This document shows positions 1-13,708 of a DNA stretch of 64,000 nt, piece by piece; the stretch's first letter is position 1; every line of letters starts with the position of its first letter. The translations under genes were made by a program, and so were the position numbers. Origin of the DNA: Actinomadura macrotermitis (GTDB taxonomy: Bacteria; Actinomycetota; Actinomycetes; Streptosporangiales; Streptosporangiaceae); contig NZ_WEGH01000006.1 in assembly GCF_009604375.1 (NCBI RefSeq), forward strand, positions 1 through 64,000. Reading direction: 5' to 3'. A model generated the notes under the pieces. That model did not search any database, was not told the origin of the DNA, and worked only from the letters and a program-made list of their open reading frames with translations.

Positions 1-963
1 AGTTCCGGCCGGTCTGTCAATTTCACCGGCTTTTCCCTGATCCGTCCCGGCCGGCGTTCGCTTTCGCGGCGCCTTTCGGAGCGGTGTCGCTATTTCACCA
101 GATCCGGCCCGTTTCGCAAAATCGGGCTTTTCTGGTCCCGGCACAGCACAACAGGCACGGCGAAATCCGTGTCGGTTGAGACAGTGAGGGTTCCCCACGG
201 GCCGGCCACCACCAACGGCGTCCTGCATCCCTCCGGGGACAAGGAGGTAACTTACGGGCTCAGCGCGCGGGTGTCAAACCACCTGGCCACAGGACCGCGC
301 CTCGCTCCGGACGGCAATGCTCCACGCCACGTTGCCTTGCTCCGCCGACCGCCAGGTACGCCTGCACGCTGACGATGTCCTCGGTCTCTGCCTATACGGG
401 TCGTTCCAGAGCCGGGTGAGCAATGAGCGCTGGTTCTGCACACGTTTCTGAGACCGCGCAGGCCGTCCTGGTACCCGACCGCGCAAAGAAAGATCTTCTT
501 CGGTCGGCAGGGATCGCGCCTGTGGACCGGCACCAGGGCTTGGGCAGAAGGTCGGGGGGTGGAGCCGGTCGCCGGGGATCATGCGGCCATCGCTGTGAGC
601 GACGCAGCGGTTCGATCCGGCTGGTGCGCGTGGATGTTGTTCCTGCCGCTCGGCCGCCGGTTCTTCGTCATCCGGGCTGGCCCGGAGCTGATGGCATCCC
701 TGCGACGGGTGCGGGCGGGTCGTCCTGAACGCTCCAGCTCCTGACCGCTTTTCTGTCATGGGCGGCGCGGTGGCGCCTGGGAGGCCGCTCTCCGTCTCAC
801 CGTGCTCCCTTGGAGCACGTTCAGGTCCGAGGAGGACCGCCGCTCAATGGGCGGCTCACGTTGCGCCGGCCCAATGATGTCCGTGCGGTACTCAGCCTCT
901 CTGTCCGTTGCGCTGTCTGACGGATGCCGCAGAGCAGAACCGGGGCCGCCGCCTCCTATCCGC
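1..963. other. Intergenic stretch without a supported gene
   Basis: Open frames exist on both strands between about 169 and 759, but their translations are arginine-, proline- and glycine-rich without recognisable motifs, none has a convincing ribosome binding site, and they overlap one another. This is what random open frames look like at high GC. The first 130 bases are richer in T and contain short CGG/CCG-flanked inverted segments, which could belong to the end of an unseen upstream gene. I recognise no RNA gene or IS remnant here. A decayed mobile element cannot be excluded by eye. Confidence 0.5.
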
Positions 964-1914
964 CTATCCGCCGAGCCGGTCGCGCAGCCATGCCAGGGCG
1001 ATCTCCCCCTGGGCCGCTTGGAATGCCCGGACGGTCGGCAGTCCCGGTGGCGGTGGCTGCCGGCTGGACCAGAGAAAGAAGCCGGCGAGCGCGCAGAGGA
1101 CGGACGTCACCGCCTCCTCGTCCACGCCCTTGGCAAGAGGGTGGGTGGCGAACACCTCCGCGGGTGGCGGACCGCCCTGCATCCGCACGCTCGGCAGCAT
1201 CGCCAGCAGGTCGAACCAGGGCGCCGCCCGGCACGCCCACGGCCAGTCCACCACCACGACGCGGTCGGAGGTGAGCAGCAGGTTGTCGGCCCGGATGTCG
1301 GCGTGCGCGAGCGTCTCCCCCGCCGCCGCATCCGCCCAGGACGGTTCGCGTTCCGCCAGATCGTCCAGGTGGACCGTGAGCCACGGGTCCAGGGTGGTCC
1401 GGCTGCCGGAGGCGGCCAGGCGGCGCCAGCCCTGGAACTCCTCGGCGAAGCGCTCGGCGACCGTCGGCACCGGGAGCGGCGGCGGGGTCATCGCGTGCGC
1501 CAGGTCCGTCAGCGCGTCCAGGACGCGCCGCAGTTCGCCCGCCTCCCAAGGCTGGCGGGGCGGCTGGCCGTCGACGTCCTCGAACAGCAGCGTGATCCAG
1601 TCGCCGAGGTCGATCGAGCCGAGGAACATCGGGACCGGGGCCGTGCGCGGCAGTGCCGCCGCCACCCGGGCCTCGGCGCGGTGCAGCCGGGGCGAGCCGG
1701 GGTTCGGCTCGCGGCCGACCGCCTTGACGAAGGCGCGCCGTCCCCCGGCGGTGCGCAGCCGCGCCGCGATGCCCGGGGAGAAGCCGCCCGGCTGGGTGAC
1801 CGCCTCCACGACCCGGCCACCGAGGAAGACCTCGACCTCGCGCCGGACCATGGGCGGGGCGGCCCACCAGCTCATCCGCGTGCCGGTCAGGGTGCCTTCG
1901 CTGTGGTCTGCCAC
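964..1914 (-). CDS. APH-fold phosphotransferase (aminoglycoside/choline kinase superfamily)
   Basis: This 316-residue protein has the signature of the APH/choline-kinase fold: an N-lobe Lys in AFVKAV (K64), the catalytic loop HADIRADN (residues 204-211) with Asp206 and Asn211, and DWPWA (223-227) supplying the metal-binding Asp. It should transfer the ATP gamma-phosphate to a small hydroxyl substrate; the substrate cannot be read from sequence, and many actinomycete relatives have no known role in resistance. I chose the GTG at 1914 because the open frame runs further upstream without homologous-looking residues; an in-frame ATG at 1875 is the alternative. Neither has a strong Shine-Dalgarno. 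It is a single gene, transcribed in the same direction as the metallophosphoesterase upstream of it but about 180 bp away. Confidence 0.75.
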   Translation of the reverse strand: MADHSEGTLTGTRMSWWAAPPMVRREVEVFLGGRVVEAVTQPGGFSPGIAARLRTAGGRRAFVKAVGREPNPGSPRLHRAEARVAAALPRTAPVPMFLGSIDLGDWITLLFEDVDGQPPRQPWEAGELRRVLDALTDLAHAMTPPPLPVPTVAERFAEEFQGWRRLAASGSRTTLDPWLTVHLDDLAEREPSWADAAAGETLAHADIRADNLLLTSDRVVVVDWPWACRAAPWFDLLAMLPSVRMQGGPPPAEVFATHPLAKGVDEEAVTSVLCALAGFFLWSSRQPPPPGLPTVRAFQAAQGEIALAWLRDRLGG

Positions 1915-1941
1915 CCTGACAGTTTGACAACGTCCATTGAC

Positions 1942-1954
1942 TTTACGGTGTAGA
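1942..1954. promoter_or_regulatory. Possible operator half-palindrome upstream of the APH gene
   Basis: The sequence TTTACGGTGTAGA has arms TTTAC and GTAGA that nearly mirror each other around GGT, a size and shape seen in TetR-type sites. It lies 28 bp upstream of the chosen APH start in an AT-rich patch. No regulator gene is adjacent, so its use is speculative. Confidence 0.2.
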
Positions 1955-2091
1955 TTTTTTAGCGGGGCCGGGGGCCGCGGGCGCCGTCCCGCCGAAGTCC
2001 TCCCCTGAGGCGGCCGGTGCCGTCGATCCGGTGCCGTGCCACGCGCCGGGCTGGACAAAACGCCGTGGTGACCGCCGCACGGCAAGGCCGG

Positions 2092-2592
2092 TCAGGTCAC
2101 CGGAACGATCTCGGCGCGGACGAGCCGGCCGCCGTCGATCTCCAGCAGGCCGAGCGTGCCGTGCGGCTGGCGGCGGCGGTCGGTCGGCGAGCCCGGGTTG
2201 AAGATCCGCACGCCGTCGCCCGACTCGTCCAGCGGGATGTGGGAGTGCCCGAAGACGACCAGCGCGGCACCGGGGAACCGGCGCCGCATCCGGGCGGCGC
2301 GGCCCTTGCTCGGCCCGCTGTCGTGGATCATCGCGACGGGCAGGCCGGCCAGGTCGAGCTCCAGGGTCTCGGGCGCGCCCCACGCGGCGACGTCGGGACC
2401 GTCGTTGTTGCCGAGCACGGCGTGCACCGGCGCGTACGCGGCCAGCTCGTCCAGGACGTCCGCGGTGCACACGTCGCCGGCGTGCAGGATCACGTCGGCT
2501 CCGCGCAGGTGCCCGGCGACCCGCGGCGGGCACGTCTTCCAGCGGCGGGGCGCGTGCGTGTCCGACAGCACCACTGCTCTCATCCCGCCCAT
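2092..2592 (-). CDS. YfcE/MJ0936-type metallophosphoesterase
   Basis: The 166-residue protein carries the full calcineurin-like metallophosphoesterase motif set: SDTHAP (Asp11, His13), HAGDV (Asp40), GNND (61-64), a lone His at 90, and GHSH (115-118). The length and the C-terminal IFNPGS motif match the small YfcE/MJ0936 phosphodiesterase family, which hydrolyses phosphodiesters such as bis-pNPP and some cyclic nucleotides in vitro. It is probably cytosolic, as there is no signal peptide. The start could be the ATG at 2592 or the one three codons later, MRAVV. The physiological substrate is unknown and the neighbours give no clue. Confidence 0.85.
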   Translation of the reverse strand: MGGMRAVVLSDTHAPRRWKTCPPRVAGHLRGADVILHAGDVCTADVLDELAAYAPVHAVLGNNDGPDVAAWGAPETLELDLAGLPVAMIHDSGPSKGRAARMRRRFPGAALVVFGHSHIPLDESGDGVRIFNPGSPTDRRRQPHGTLGLLEIDGGRLVRAEIVPVT

Positions 2593-2700
2593 TGTGCCCG
2601 GTGAGCGCTGGTGTTTTCTTGGGCGGCCGATGACTTTGCCGCCGCGGCCGCCGGGCGATCATCCACGGAGTCAGTCCGGCGAACCCGAGGAGCACCACCG

Positions 2701-3273
2701 ATGGCCGAGTTCCTGTCCGACCTCACCACACTGCGCGAGCGGGCCCGGCAAGAGATCGACAAGGGGCCGATCACCGAGGCCTACGGCGCCGACCTGGACC
2801 GGGTGATCCAGGTGTGCAACGAGGCGCTGGCCACCGAGATCGTGTGCGTGCTGCGCTACAAGCGGCACCAGTACACCGCGACCGGGATCTACTCCGAGGG
2901 CGTCATCGCCGAGTTCGCCGAGCACGCCGCCGACGAGCAGGAGCACGCCGACAAGCTCGCGGTGCGCATCTCCCAGCTCGGCGGGGAGCCCGACTTCAAC
3001 CCCGAGATCCTGGCCGGCCGCGCGCACACCACCTATGACGCCAGCCTCGACCTGATCGAGATGATCAAGGAGGACCTGATCGCCGAGCGGGTCGCGATCG
3101 CCTCCTACACCGAGATCGTCCAGTGGCTCGGCGACGCCGATCCGACCACCCGGCGGGTCTTCGAGGAGCTGCTCGCCGACGAGGAGGACCACGCCGACGA
3201 CCTGCGCAGCCTGCTGGAGCGCCTGCCGAAGGACCTGGTGGAGCAGAGCCGGAAGGCGACCCAGGGCGGCTGA
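2701..3273 (+). CDS. Ferritin-like di-iron protein (bacterioferritin-type)
   Basis: The 190-residue, almost all-helical protein has a four-helix ferritin layout with likely di-iron ligands Glu46, Glu79 and His82 (in EQEH), Glu129 and the Glu/His of EEDH (161-164). It resembles the actinobacterial bacterioferritin/Dps-like group and probably oxidises or stores iron in the cytosol. I chose the ATG at 2701 because GAGGAG lies 8 bases upstream; the open frame extends to 2611 but that part reads through the promoter region. No heme-binding Met was identified with certainty, so classical bacterioferritin is only one option. No bacterioferritin-associated ferredoxin gene is next to it. Confidence 0.8.
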   Translation: MAEFLSDLTTLRERARQEIDKGPITEAYGADLDRVIQVCNEALATEIVCVLRYKRHQYTATGIYSEGVIAEFAEHAADEQEHADKLAVRISQLGGEPDFNPEILAGRAHTTYDASLDLIEMIKEDLIAERVAIASYTEIVQWLGDADPTTRRVFEELLADEEDHADDLRSLLERLPKDLVEQSRKATQGG

Positions 3274-3983
3274 GCCCGCCCGGGCACGAGGACGGCTGCG
3301 GCTCGCATTCGGGCGGCGTGGTGTGGACGCCGAGGATGTAGCCGCCGTCGTCGACCAGCCGGTATCAGGCCGTCGTGCCGATGCAGGGGCCGGCCAACGG
3401 CGGTGGGTGCTCGCCCTCACTCGCCCCAGCAACCGGTCTCGACCGTGTCGCGGTCCCGGTAGAAGCCCATGGGCGCCCCTTGCCCCTGCCGGCGCGCCCG
3501 GTTCTGAGGATGGTGATAGAGCGCGAGCCCTGCGGCGCCGTCGAGCCGCGGCCCCAGGAGATGCCGCGCTCCGGCCATGTACTGCAGGGGCGGGATGAAC
3601 GGCCGCCCCCCAAATTGATCACCATCGCGATGATGGTGGCGTCGGACTTGCGCCCCTGCTCTGCCAAGCCGCCGGGCCTGTAGCGGCTCGCAGCCCTGCT
3701 GGGCGACGGGCCGGCGCATCACCCGGCCGCGCCCGCGCGCCGACCTCCGAGCAGCCCGGCCTGTGGGCGAACGCCGTCCTGGGGCGGCCGGTGTCGAAGT
3801 CCGCCTAGGAGAGTCGCAGAGGTGAGCGCTGTTCCAGGCGACCGCGCTCGCGCCGGGCAGGCGACGCCTCGGCATGCCGCGCGACGGCCGCCCCTGCCCG
3901 GGGTGAGGGGCGTGACCACACGGGCTTGACGGTCTCGCCGGGCAGCGGCCAGGATCTGCCTTCTCCGGCGGAAGGCGGTTGCG
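3274..3983. other. Intergenic stretch, no gene recognised
   Basis: About 710 bp separate the ferritin-like gene from the GNAT gene. Overlapping open frames are present on both strands, one of them a long minus-strand frame running under the GNAT gene. None has a recognisable domain, a good ribosome binding site or a codon pattern unlike random high-GC sequence. A short minus-strand stretch around 3420-3600 is less repetitive and could be a decayed gene, but I cannot name a family. Confidence 0.45.
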
Positions 3984-4616
3984 ATGGCGGTCCCGACCCC
4001 GGCCGTCCGGACGGCGGCCGCGGCCGACGCGGCGGACCTGGCCGGCGTGCTCGCCCGCGCCTTCGACGACGATCCGGTCTGGCGCTGGATCCTGCCCGGT
4101 GACGACTCCCGGGTGCGGCGGCTCACCGCACTCTTCGGCATCCTGCTGCGGCACGTCCATCTGCCGCACGGCGCCTGCGAGACCACCGGGCGCGGCGCCG
4201 CCGTCGAGGCCGGCGCGCTGTGGGACCCGCCGGGCCGATGGCGGGTGCCGTTCGGCGCGCAGCTGCGCCAGGGCGTCCCGCTGGTGCGGGCGCTCGGCGT
4301 CCGGCTGCCCGCCGCGCTGCGCGCCCTCGGTGAGATCGAGAAGCACCACCCCGCCGAACCGCACTGGTATTTGGCGATCCTCGGCACCGATCCGCCCGCG
4401 CAGGGGCTCGGGCTGGGCGGGGCGCTGCTGCGGTCCCGGCTGGACCGCTGCGACGCCGAGGGGGTGCCCGCCTACCTGGAGTCCTCCAAGGCGGCCAACG
4501 TTCCGTACTACGAGAGGTTCGGGTTCCGGGTGACCAAGGAGCTGGCGCTGCCGGGCAAGGACGCTCCCCCTGTATGGCTCATGTGGCGGGACCCGCAGCG
4601 GGAGGGGCTCGCGTGA
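3984..4616 (+). CDS. GNAT family N-acetyltransferase
   Basis: The 210-residue protein fits the GNAT fold. Its acetyl-CoA pyrophosphate loop is visible in ILGTDPPAQGLGLGGALL (about 130-147, a Q-x-x-G-x-G pattern), followed by an AYLESS strand and the NVPYYERFGF motif that closes many GNAT domains. Substrate is unknown; this subgroup often follows a puromycin-N-acetyltransferase-like plan, but no resistance role can be claimed. A GGAAGG-rich stretch precedes the ATG. The stop overlaps the next gene's GTG (GTGA), so the two are translationally coupled. Confidence 0.85.
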   Translation: MAVPTPAVRTAAAADAADLAGVLARAFDDDPVWRWILPGDDSRVRRLTALFGILLRHVHLPHGACETTGRGAAVEAGALWDPPGRWRVPFGAQLRQGVPLVRALGVRLPAALRALGEIEKHHPAEPHWYLAILGTDPPAQGLGLGGALLRSRLDRCDAEGVPAYLESSKAANVPYYERFGFRVTKELALPGKDAPPVWLMWRDPQREGLA

Positions 4617-5194
4617 CGCCGCCGCCATCGGGGCCGCCGTCCGGCGTGCGGGTGTTCGCCGTCCTGCTGGTCGTCGCGGCCGTCTTCGCCGTCATCATCG
4701 GGGCGACGCTGTATTTCACGCACGAGGACAAGGCCGCAAAGGGGCTCGGCCCGGTCGCCCTGCGCACGCCGCTGCGTTTCCAGCAGGTGGCCGAGGCCGC
4801 TCCGCCGCCCTGCAAGCCGGACGCGCTGCCCGCCGCGGACGCGAAGACCTGCTACCTGCTCGGCACCGCCACGATGACGGTCGGCCAGGTCGAGGGGATC
4901 CGCGCCCAGGGGCCCGATCCGAAGAACGGGCGGACGGGCTGGAGCGTGGTGGTCGCGCTGCATCCGGCGGACGCGCCCCGGTTCGCCGCCCTCAGCGAGC
5001 AGGCCCACCGCGAGTACCAGCGCTCCCCGAGCGCGCCCGGCGCAGGCCTGGCGATCATCGGCGACGGCCGGGTCCTGTCCGCGCCGCAGATGGCCGGCGT
5101 CATCACCAGCGGCAACTTCGACATCAGCGGGCCGCCCGAGCAGTTCACCCGGGAGTACGTGACGGATCTGGTGCATCGCCTGACCGGCCGCTGA
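4613..5194 (+). CDS. Membrane-anchored protein with SecDF P1-head-like domain
   Basis: The 193-residue product has one N-terminal transmembrane helix (about residues 13-33, VFAVLLVVAAVFAVIIG) and an extracytoplasmic domain. The part after residue 90 (WSVVVALHPADAPRFAAL, then LAIIGDGRVLSAPQMAG and ITSGNFDISG) resembles the first periplasmic (P1) head of SecD. SecD itself has twelve helices with SecF, so this is a stand-alone head rather than a translocase subunit. The GTG start overlaps the GNAT stop and follows GGAGG at 4601-4605. Its 3' end overlaps the convergent TetR gene by 50 bp. Function is unknown; a role in substrate handling at the membrane is only a guess. Confidence 0.7.
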   Translation: MTPPPSGPPSGVRVFAVLLVVAAVFAVIIGATLYFTHEDKAAKGLGPVALRTPLRFQQVAEAAPPPCKPDALPAADAKTCYLLGTATMTVGQVEGIRAQGPDPKNGRTGWSVVVALHPADAPRFAALSEQAHREYQRSPSAPGAGLAIIGDGRVLSAPQMAGVITSGNFDISGPPEQFTREYVTDLVHRLTGR

Positions 5195-5816
5195 CCTCTC
5201 CCGGTCCGCGCGCGCCGAAGGCGGCCAGCAGCATGTCGGTGAGCCGGTCCAGGTGGTCGGGCCCGGTCGGCGTGCGGGCGATGATCAGCCGCCAGAACAG
5301 CGGCCCCACCAGCAGGTCCAGCGCGAGCTGGACGGGCAGGTCCGGCGGCAGCTCGCCGCGTGCGATGCCGCGCCGCAGCAGTTCGGCGGCCTTCTCCCGG
5401 CGGACGTCGCGGGCCCGCACCAGCAGGGCGTCGGCCAGCCCCGAGGCGCGGCCGGCCTCGGCGAGCAGGTCGGGGATGATGCGGGAGGCCAGCGGGTGCC
5501 GCAGCATCCCGGCGGTCGCCGCCAGGTAGTGCCCGACGTCGCCGCGCAGGCTGCCGGTGTCGGGCACGTCCGCGACCGCCGTCACCACGTCGCCGGCGAC
5601 CGCGGCGACCATCGCCTCCTTGGCGGGCCAGCGCCGGTACAGCGTCGGCTTGCTGACGCCGGCCCGGCGGGCCACCGCCTCCATCGTCAGCCGCCCGTAC
5701 CCGACCTCGGCCAGCTCCGCGAAGACCGCCTCGGTGATCGCCGCGGTGAGGTGCGGGCGCAGCACCGCGGCGCCCGCCGGGCGGCGCCGGGCCGGCCGCC
5801 CGGGGTCGTTGGTCAT
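5145..5816 (-). CDS. TetR family transcriptional regulator
   Basis: The 223-residue protein has a classical TetR N-terminal helix-turn-helix (about residues 25-70) containing LTMEAVARRAGVSKPTLYRRW, listed here in two overlapping parts LTMEAVARRAG and GVSKPTLYRRW, and a divergent helical ligand domain consistent with the TetR_C_11 type. It should repress DNA in a ligand-responsive way. Its 3' end overlaps the convergent SecDF-head gene by 50 bp, and the opposite neighbour is the large hybrid kinase, divergently transcribed 237 bp away. No clear palindrome was found directly at its own start, so the target is unknown. Confidence 0.85.
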   Translation of the reverse strand: MTNDPGRPARRRPAGAAVLRPHLTAAITEAVFAELAEVGYGRLTMEAVARRAGVSKPTLYRRWPAKEAMVAAVAGDVVTAVADVPDTGSLRGDVGHYLAATAGMLRHPLASRIIPDLLAEAGRASGLADALLVRARDVRREKAAELLRRGIARGELPPDLPVQLALDLLVGPLFWRLIIARTPTGPDHLDRLTDMLLAAFGARGPGEVSGRSGDAPDPSRTPG

Positions 5817-5890
5817 GCGGGCAGCCTAGGCGAGTACCGCCTGGCCGGACCTGGCGCGAAGAATGTTCTCCCCCGCCCGTTACGCCCGGT

Positions 5891-5966
5891 GAACAGTAGG
5901 CTGAGCCCGCACAGAACAGTGACTACGGTCCGGTGGCCGCACTGGTGTACCCTCGCAGCGCTGTTC
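5891..5966. promoter_or_regulatory. GAACAGT repeats upstream of the hybrid kinase
   Basis: GAACAGT occurs at 5891-5897 and again at 5914-5920 (23 bp apart), and the inverted form CTGTTC sits at 5961-5966. The region lies between the divergent TetR and hybrid kinase genes and is the likely promoter area. The spacing does not match an SOS box (GAAC-N4-GTTC), so this is only a possible binding-site cluster. Confidence 0.2.
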
Positions 5967-6053
5967 CTTGCCGTATAGCAAGTAAACAGGTGCGGAAACG
6001 GGGCCCGGCGGTGCGACCGCCGGGCGTGGGCCGCCGCGTGTGGGAATCCTTCG

Positions 6054-10682
<4,629 letters not shown>

Positions 10683-10726
10683 GGCGTAGTGTCACCAGGA
10701 GCCCGCATCACCAGCCCCGGTAAGGA

Positions 10727-13198
10727 GTGAGCACCCTGCAGACCACCCGGCGTCCCGACGATCCCGCCGGCGGAGCACCGCCCGGCGGCACCGTCACCGT
10801 CGCGGCCGGCGCCGCGTCCCCGCCCGCCGGCCCCGAACCGGCCCTCAAGCGGCTGGCCGCCGTGGTCGAACGGCTGCAGCGGCAGGTCCGGGACGCCCAG
10901 GCGGACGCCGACGGCCGCGGCGTGATCGAGCTGGCCAAGGGCGTGCTGGTGGAGCGGTTGCGCTGCAGCCCGGCCGAGGCGGCCGCGCAGCTGGACGCCC
11001 TGGCGGGCGAGACGGGGCTGAAGCCGCTGGAGCTGGCCGCCGAGATCATCAACCAGGCGGCCCAGGACCGGGTCGCCGAGGTCACCCGCGACTTCCTGGA
11101 CCGGGCCGCCGGGGCGGCGGCGCACGCCGCCGCCGAGCACGGCGCCGGCGACGAACCGGGCGCCCCGGCCGTCGCGGCGCGGCTGCGCTCGGCCGAGAGC
11201 GGCGCCCTCGCCGCCGCCGACACCCAGGCGGCCGCCGAGTCCCTGCTCGAGCACGCCCTGCGGCCGCTCGGCGCCGCCGCCGTCGCGGTGTGGTCGGCCG
11301 GCCCCGACGGCTCCCTCACCCTGGCCGGTTCGGCGGGCTTCACCACCGAGGAGGCGACCCGCTGGCACTACGTCCCGCCCGGCGTGGCCGTCCCGGCCCG
11401 CACCGCCCTGCTGGAACGCCACCCGGTGTGGTTCGCCTCGCTGTCGGAGGCGGGGCTGCCCTCCATCGGCCACCGCGGCGTCCCCGGCGGCCGCGTCACC
11501 ATCCCGACCGGCACCGGCGGCCGCGTCATCGGCGTCCTGGAGATCTGCTGGCCGGGCGCCACGCCGGCCCCCTCGCCCCGGCTGGAACGGCAGCTGGAGG
11601 CGCTCGCCGAGCTGTGCGCCCGCACCCTGGAGACCCGTCCCGCGGCCGGCCTGGCCGCCGCGGCGCTGCCCGACACCGCCTACCGCGACCTGTCCGAGCT
11701 GATCGACCTGGCCGACGGGCTGCACGACCCGGCGTTCGTGCTGCGCCCGCACATCGACGCCACCGGCCGCCTCACCGACTTTCGCATCCACCACGTCAAC
11801 GACCGGTTCGCCGACCTGGCCGGCCGGCCCCGCGGCCTGGTCGGCGGGGCGCTGCTGCTGGAGGCCTATCCGCTGTGGGGCGGCGAGAACGGGCTGTTCG
11901 ACAAGATCGAACGCGTCTACGCCACCGGCGAGCCGTTCCGCGCCGCCCAGATGGTGCTGACCGCGATGGTGGACCAGGTGCCCCTGGCCGCGACCGCCGA
12001 CGTCAGCGTCAGCCGCCAGGGCGACAGCGTCCTGCTCATCTGGCGGGTCGAGGACGAGGCCGCGCGGCTGGCCAACCTGCTGCAGCACGCGCAGCGCCTC
12101 GGCCGCATCGGCGGCTTCGAGGAGCACCTGGCCACCGGCGAGATCACCTGGAACAGCCAGCTGTTCGCGCTGTACGGGCTGCCGGTGGGCGCCCCGCCCG
12201 TTCCGCTGCTGCAGCTGCCGGCGCACGCCCACCCCGACGACGAGCCCGCCATCGGCCGGTTCCTGCGCACCCTGCTGCACCGCCGGCAGCGGGCGTCGGC
12301 CGCCTTCCGCCTGCAGCGTCCCGACGGCGTCACCCGGCACCTGCGGGTCGTCGCCGAGCCCGTCCTGGACGCGGCGGGCCACCTGCTGTCGGTGCGCGGC
12401 GCCTACCAGGACATCTCGTCCCAGCACTGGACCGAGGTGGCGCTCGCCGCCACCCGCGACCAGCTCGCCCACACCGAGCAGCAGGCCGCCGAGCGCAACC
12501 GCCTCACGCTGCAGCTGCAGCGCGCCATCATGCCGCCCAGCCGCGGGCCCATCGATGCCGCCGGCCTGCAGGTCGCCGTCCGCTACCGGCCCGCCGAGCA
12601 CGAGCACCTGGTCGGCGGCGACTGGTACGACGCGGTCGAGCTGCCGTCGGGGCGGGTCCTGCTGTGCGTCGGCGACGTCGCCGGCCACGGCATCGACGCC
12701 GCCACCGGGATGGTCGTGCTGCGCAACGCGCTGCGCGGCCTGGCCACGACCGGCGCCGGCCCCGGGCAGCTGCTCGGCTGGCTGAACCTGGTCGCCAACC
12801 ACCTGACCGACTACGTGACGGCCACCGCGCTGTGCGCCCTGTACGACCCGGCCGACCGCACGCTGCGCTGGGCGCGGGCGGGCCATCCGCCGCCGGTCCT
12901 GGTGCGGCAGGGGCGGGCCGCCACCCTGCCGACGGTCGACGGGACGATGCTGGGCGCCCTCGACGAGGGCTTCTACGAAGAGGGCACACTGGAGCTGCAG
13001 AGCGACGACGTCCTGCTGATGTACACCGACGGCCTGGTCGAACGCCGGGACGGCACCATGGAGGACGCGGTGGCGCGGCTCCTGGCGACCGCGCAGCAGC
13101 CCTCCACCTCGCTGGAGCTGCGCCTGGACCACCTGCTCACGCACAGCAACGCCGACACCGACGACGACACCTGCCTCATCGGCGTGCACCTGCCGTGA
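10727..13198 (+). CDS. ANTAR-GAF-PAS SpoIIE-family protein phosphatase
   Basis: The 823-residue protein begins with an ANTAR-like helical module (about 35-100; VIELAKGVLVERL and the L-D-x-L-A pattern), then a GAF domain (about 150-295), two PAS-type segments (about 325-560), and a PP2C/SpoIIE phosphatase domain (about 600-820) with GGDWYD, DVAGHG, GHPPP, YTDGLVERR and DDDTCLI. It should dephosphorylate a phosphoprotein such as an anti-sigma factor antagonist, acting in the cytosol. The usual RNA-binding role of ANTAR is uncertain in this architecture. AAGGA directly abuts the GTG, so the true start may lie a little downstream. Its position 44 bp after the hybrid kinase suggests one operon and one stress circuit. 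Confidence 0.9.
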   Translation: MSTLQTTRRPDDPAGGAPPGGTVTVAAGAASPPAGPEPALKRLAAVVERLQRQVRDAQADADGRGVIELAKGVLVERLRCSPAEAAAQLDALAGETGLKPLELAAEIINQAAQDRVAEVTRDFLDRAAGAAAHAAAEHGAGDEPGAPAVAARLRSAESGALAAADTQAAAESLLEHALRPLGAAAVAVWSAGPDGSLTLAGSAGFTTEEATRWHYVPPGVAVPARTALLERHPVWFASLSEAGLPSIGHRGVPGGRVTIPTGTGGRVIGVLEICWPGATPAPSPRLERQLEALAELCARTLETRPAAGLAAAALPDTAYRDLSELIDLADGLHDPAFVLRPHIDATGRLTDFRIHHVNDRFADLAGRPRGLVGGALLLEAYPLWGGENGLFDKIERVYATGEPFRAAQMVLTAMVDQVPLAATADVSVSRQGDSVLLIWRVEDEAARLANLLQHAQRLGRIGGFEEHLATGEITWNSQLFALYGLPVGAPPVPLLQLPAHAHPDDEPAIGRFLRTLLHRRQRASAAFRLQRPDGVTRHLRVVAEPVLDAAGHLLSVRGAYQDISSQHWTEVALAATRDQLAHTEQQAAERNRLTLQLQRAIMPPSRGPIDAAGLQVAVRYRPAEHEHLVGGDWYDAVELPSGRVLLCVGDVAGHGIDAATGMVVLRNALRGLATTGAGPGQLLGWLNLVANHLTDYVTATALCALYDPADRTLRWARAGHPPPVLVRQGRAATLPTVDGTMLGALDEGFYEEGTLELQSDDVLLMYTDGLVERRDGTMEDAVARLLATAQQPSTSLELRLDHLLTHSNADTDDDTCLIGVHLP

Positions 13199-13207
13199 GC
13201 ACCGGCG

Positions 13208-13235
13208 GGAGGGGACGCCGGCCGGCGCCCCCTCC
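13208..13235. terminator. Bidirectional hairpin between convergent genes
   Basis: GGAGGGGACGCCGG is followed at once by CCGGCGCCCCCTCC, giving 14-base arms with a single A/C mismatch. The realistic loop takes the central bases. It lies between the phosphatase stop (13198) and the stop of the convergent secreted-protein gene (13243). No U-tract is present, which is common for actinomycete terminators. Confidence 0.5.
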
Positions 13236-13242
13236 CCCTGGA

Positions 13243-13560
13243 TCAGGCGAACTCCACGCCGCCGCGGTAGGTGTAGCTGTTGAGCGGGCAGACCGCCGTG
13301 GACCTGGTGCCCGGCCCGGCCGCGGCCCACGGTCCGACGATGTTGAGCTGGGTCGGGATCTGGTTGGTCCGGACGCAGACGGCCTTGGCCCGGTACGAGC
13401 CGTCACCGGTGGCGCACGCCACCGTCAGGCTCTTGCCGCCGCCCCAGGTGTAGGTGCACCCGGACGGGGCGGCCTGCGCGGGCCCCGCCAGCGTGGCCAG
13501 CGTCCCCGCCGCGATCATCGTCCCCATCGTCATCGTCAGCGCCCGGCGCATGTTGCCCAT
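13243..13560 (-). CDS. Small secreted protein of unknown function
   Basis: The 105-residue product has an N-terminal signal peptide (MRRAL start of the positive region, hydrophobic core to about residue 28, AQA-AP cleavage site near residue 30). The mature part is about 75 residues with four cysteines (in CTYTW, ACATG, AVCVR and AVCPL), which could form two disulfides. I do not recognise the family; small cysteine-bearing exported proteins like this are common in actinomycetes. It is convergent with the phosphatase gene and 148 bp downstream of the M23 peptidase gene on the same strand. Confidence 0.7.
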   Translation of the reverse strand: MGNMRRALTMTMGTMIAAGTLATLAGPAQAAPSGCTYTWGGGKSLTVACATGDGSYRAKAVCVRTNQIPTQLNIVGPWAAAGPGTRSTAVCPLNSYTYRGGVEFA

Positions 13561-13708
13561 TCGCTGCCCCTCTCGTCACGAACTCCCGTTGACTTGCAGG
13601 GCAACCGTCGCAGCCGGGGCGTCCCGCCCGCCTGTGAGCGCCGTCCCGGATCTCCGCTGCCTGCGAACCGGGACGTTTCCGGGACATTCCGACCTTCGAC
13701 CGGGGACG

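Noticed and set aside
802..1953. Long plus-strand frames opposite the APH gene
   Set aside because: They lack motifs, while the minus strand has the complete HADIRADN and DWPWA set.
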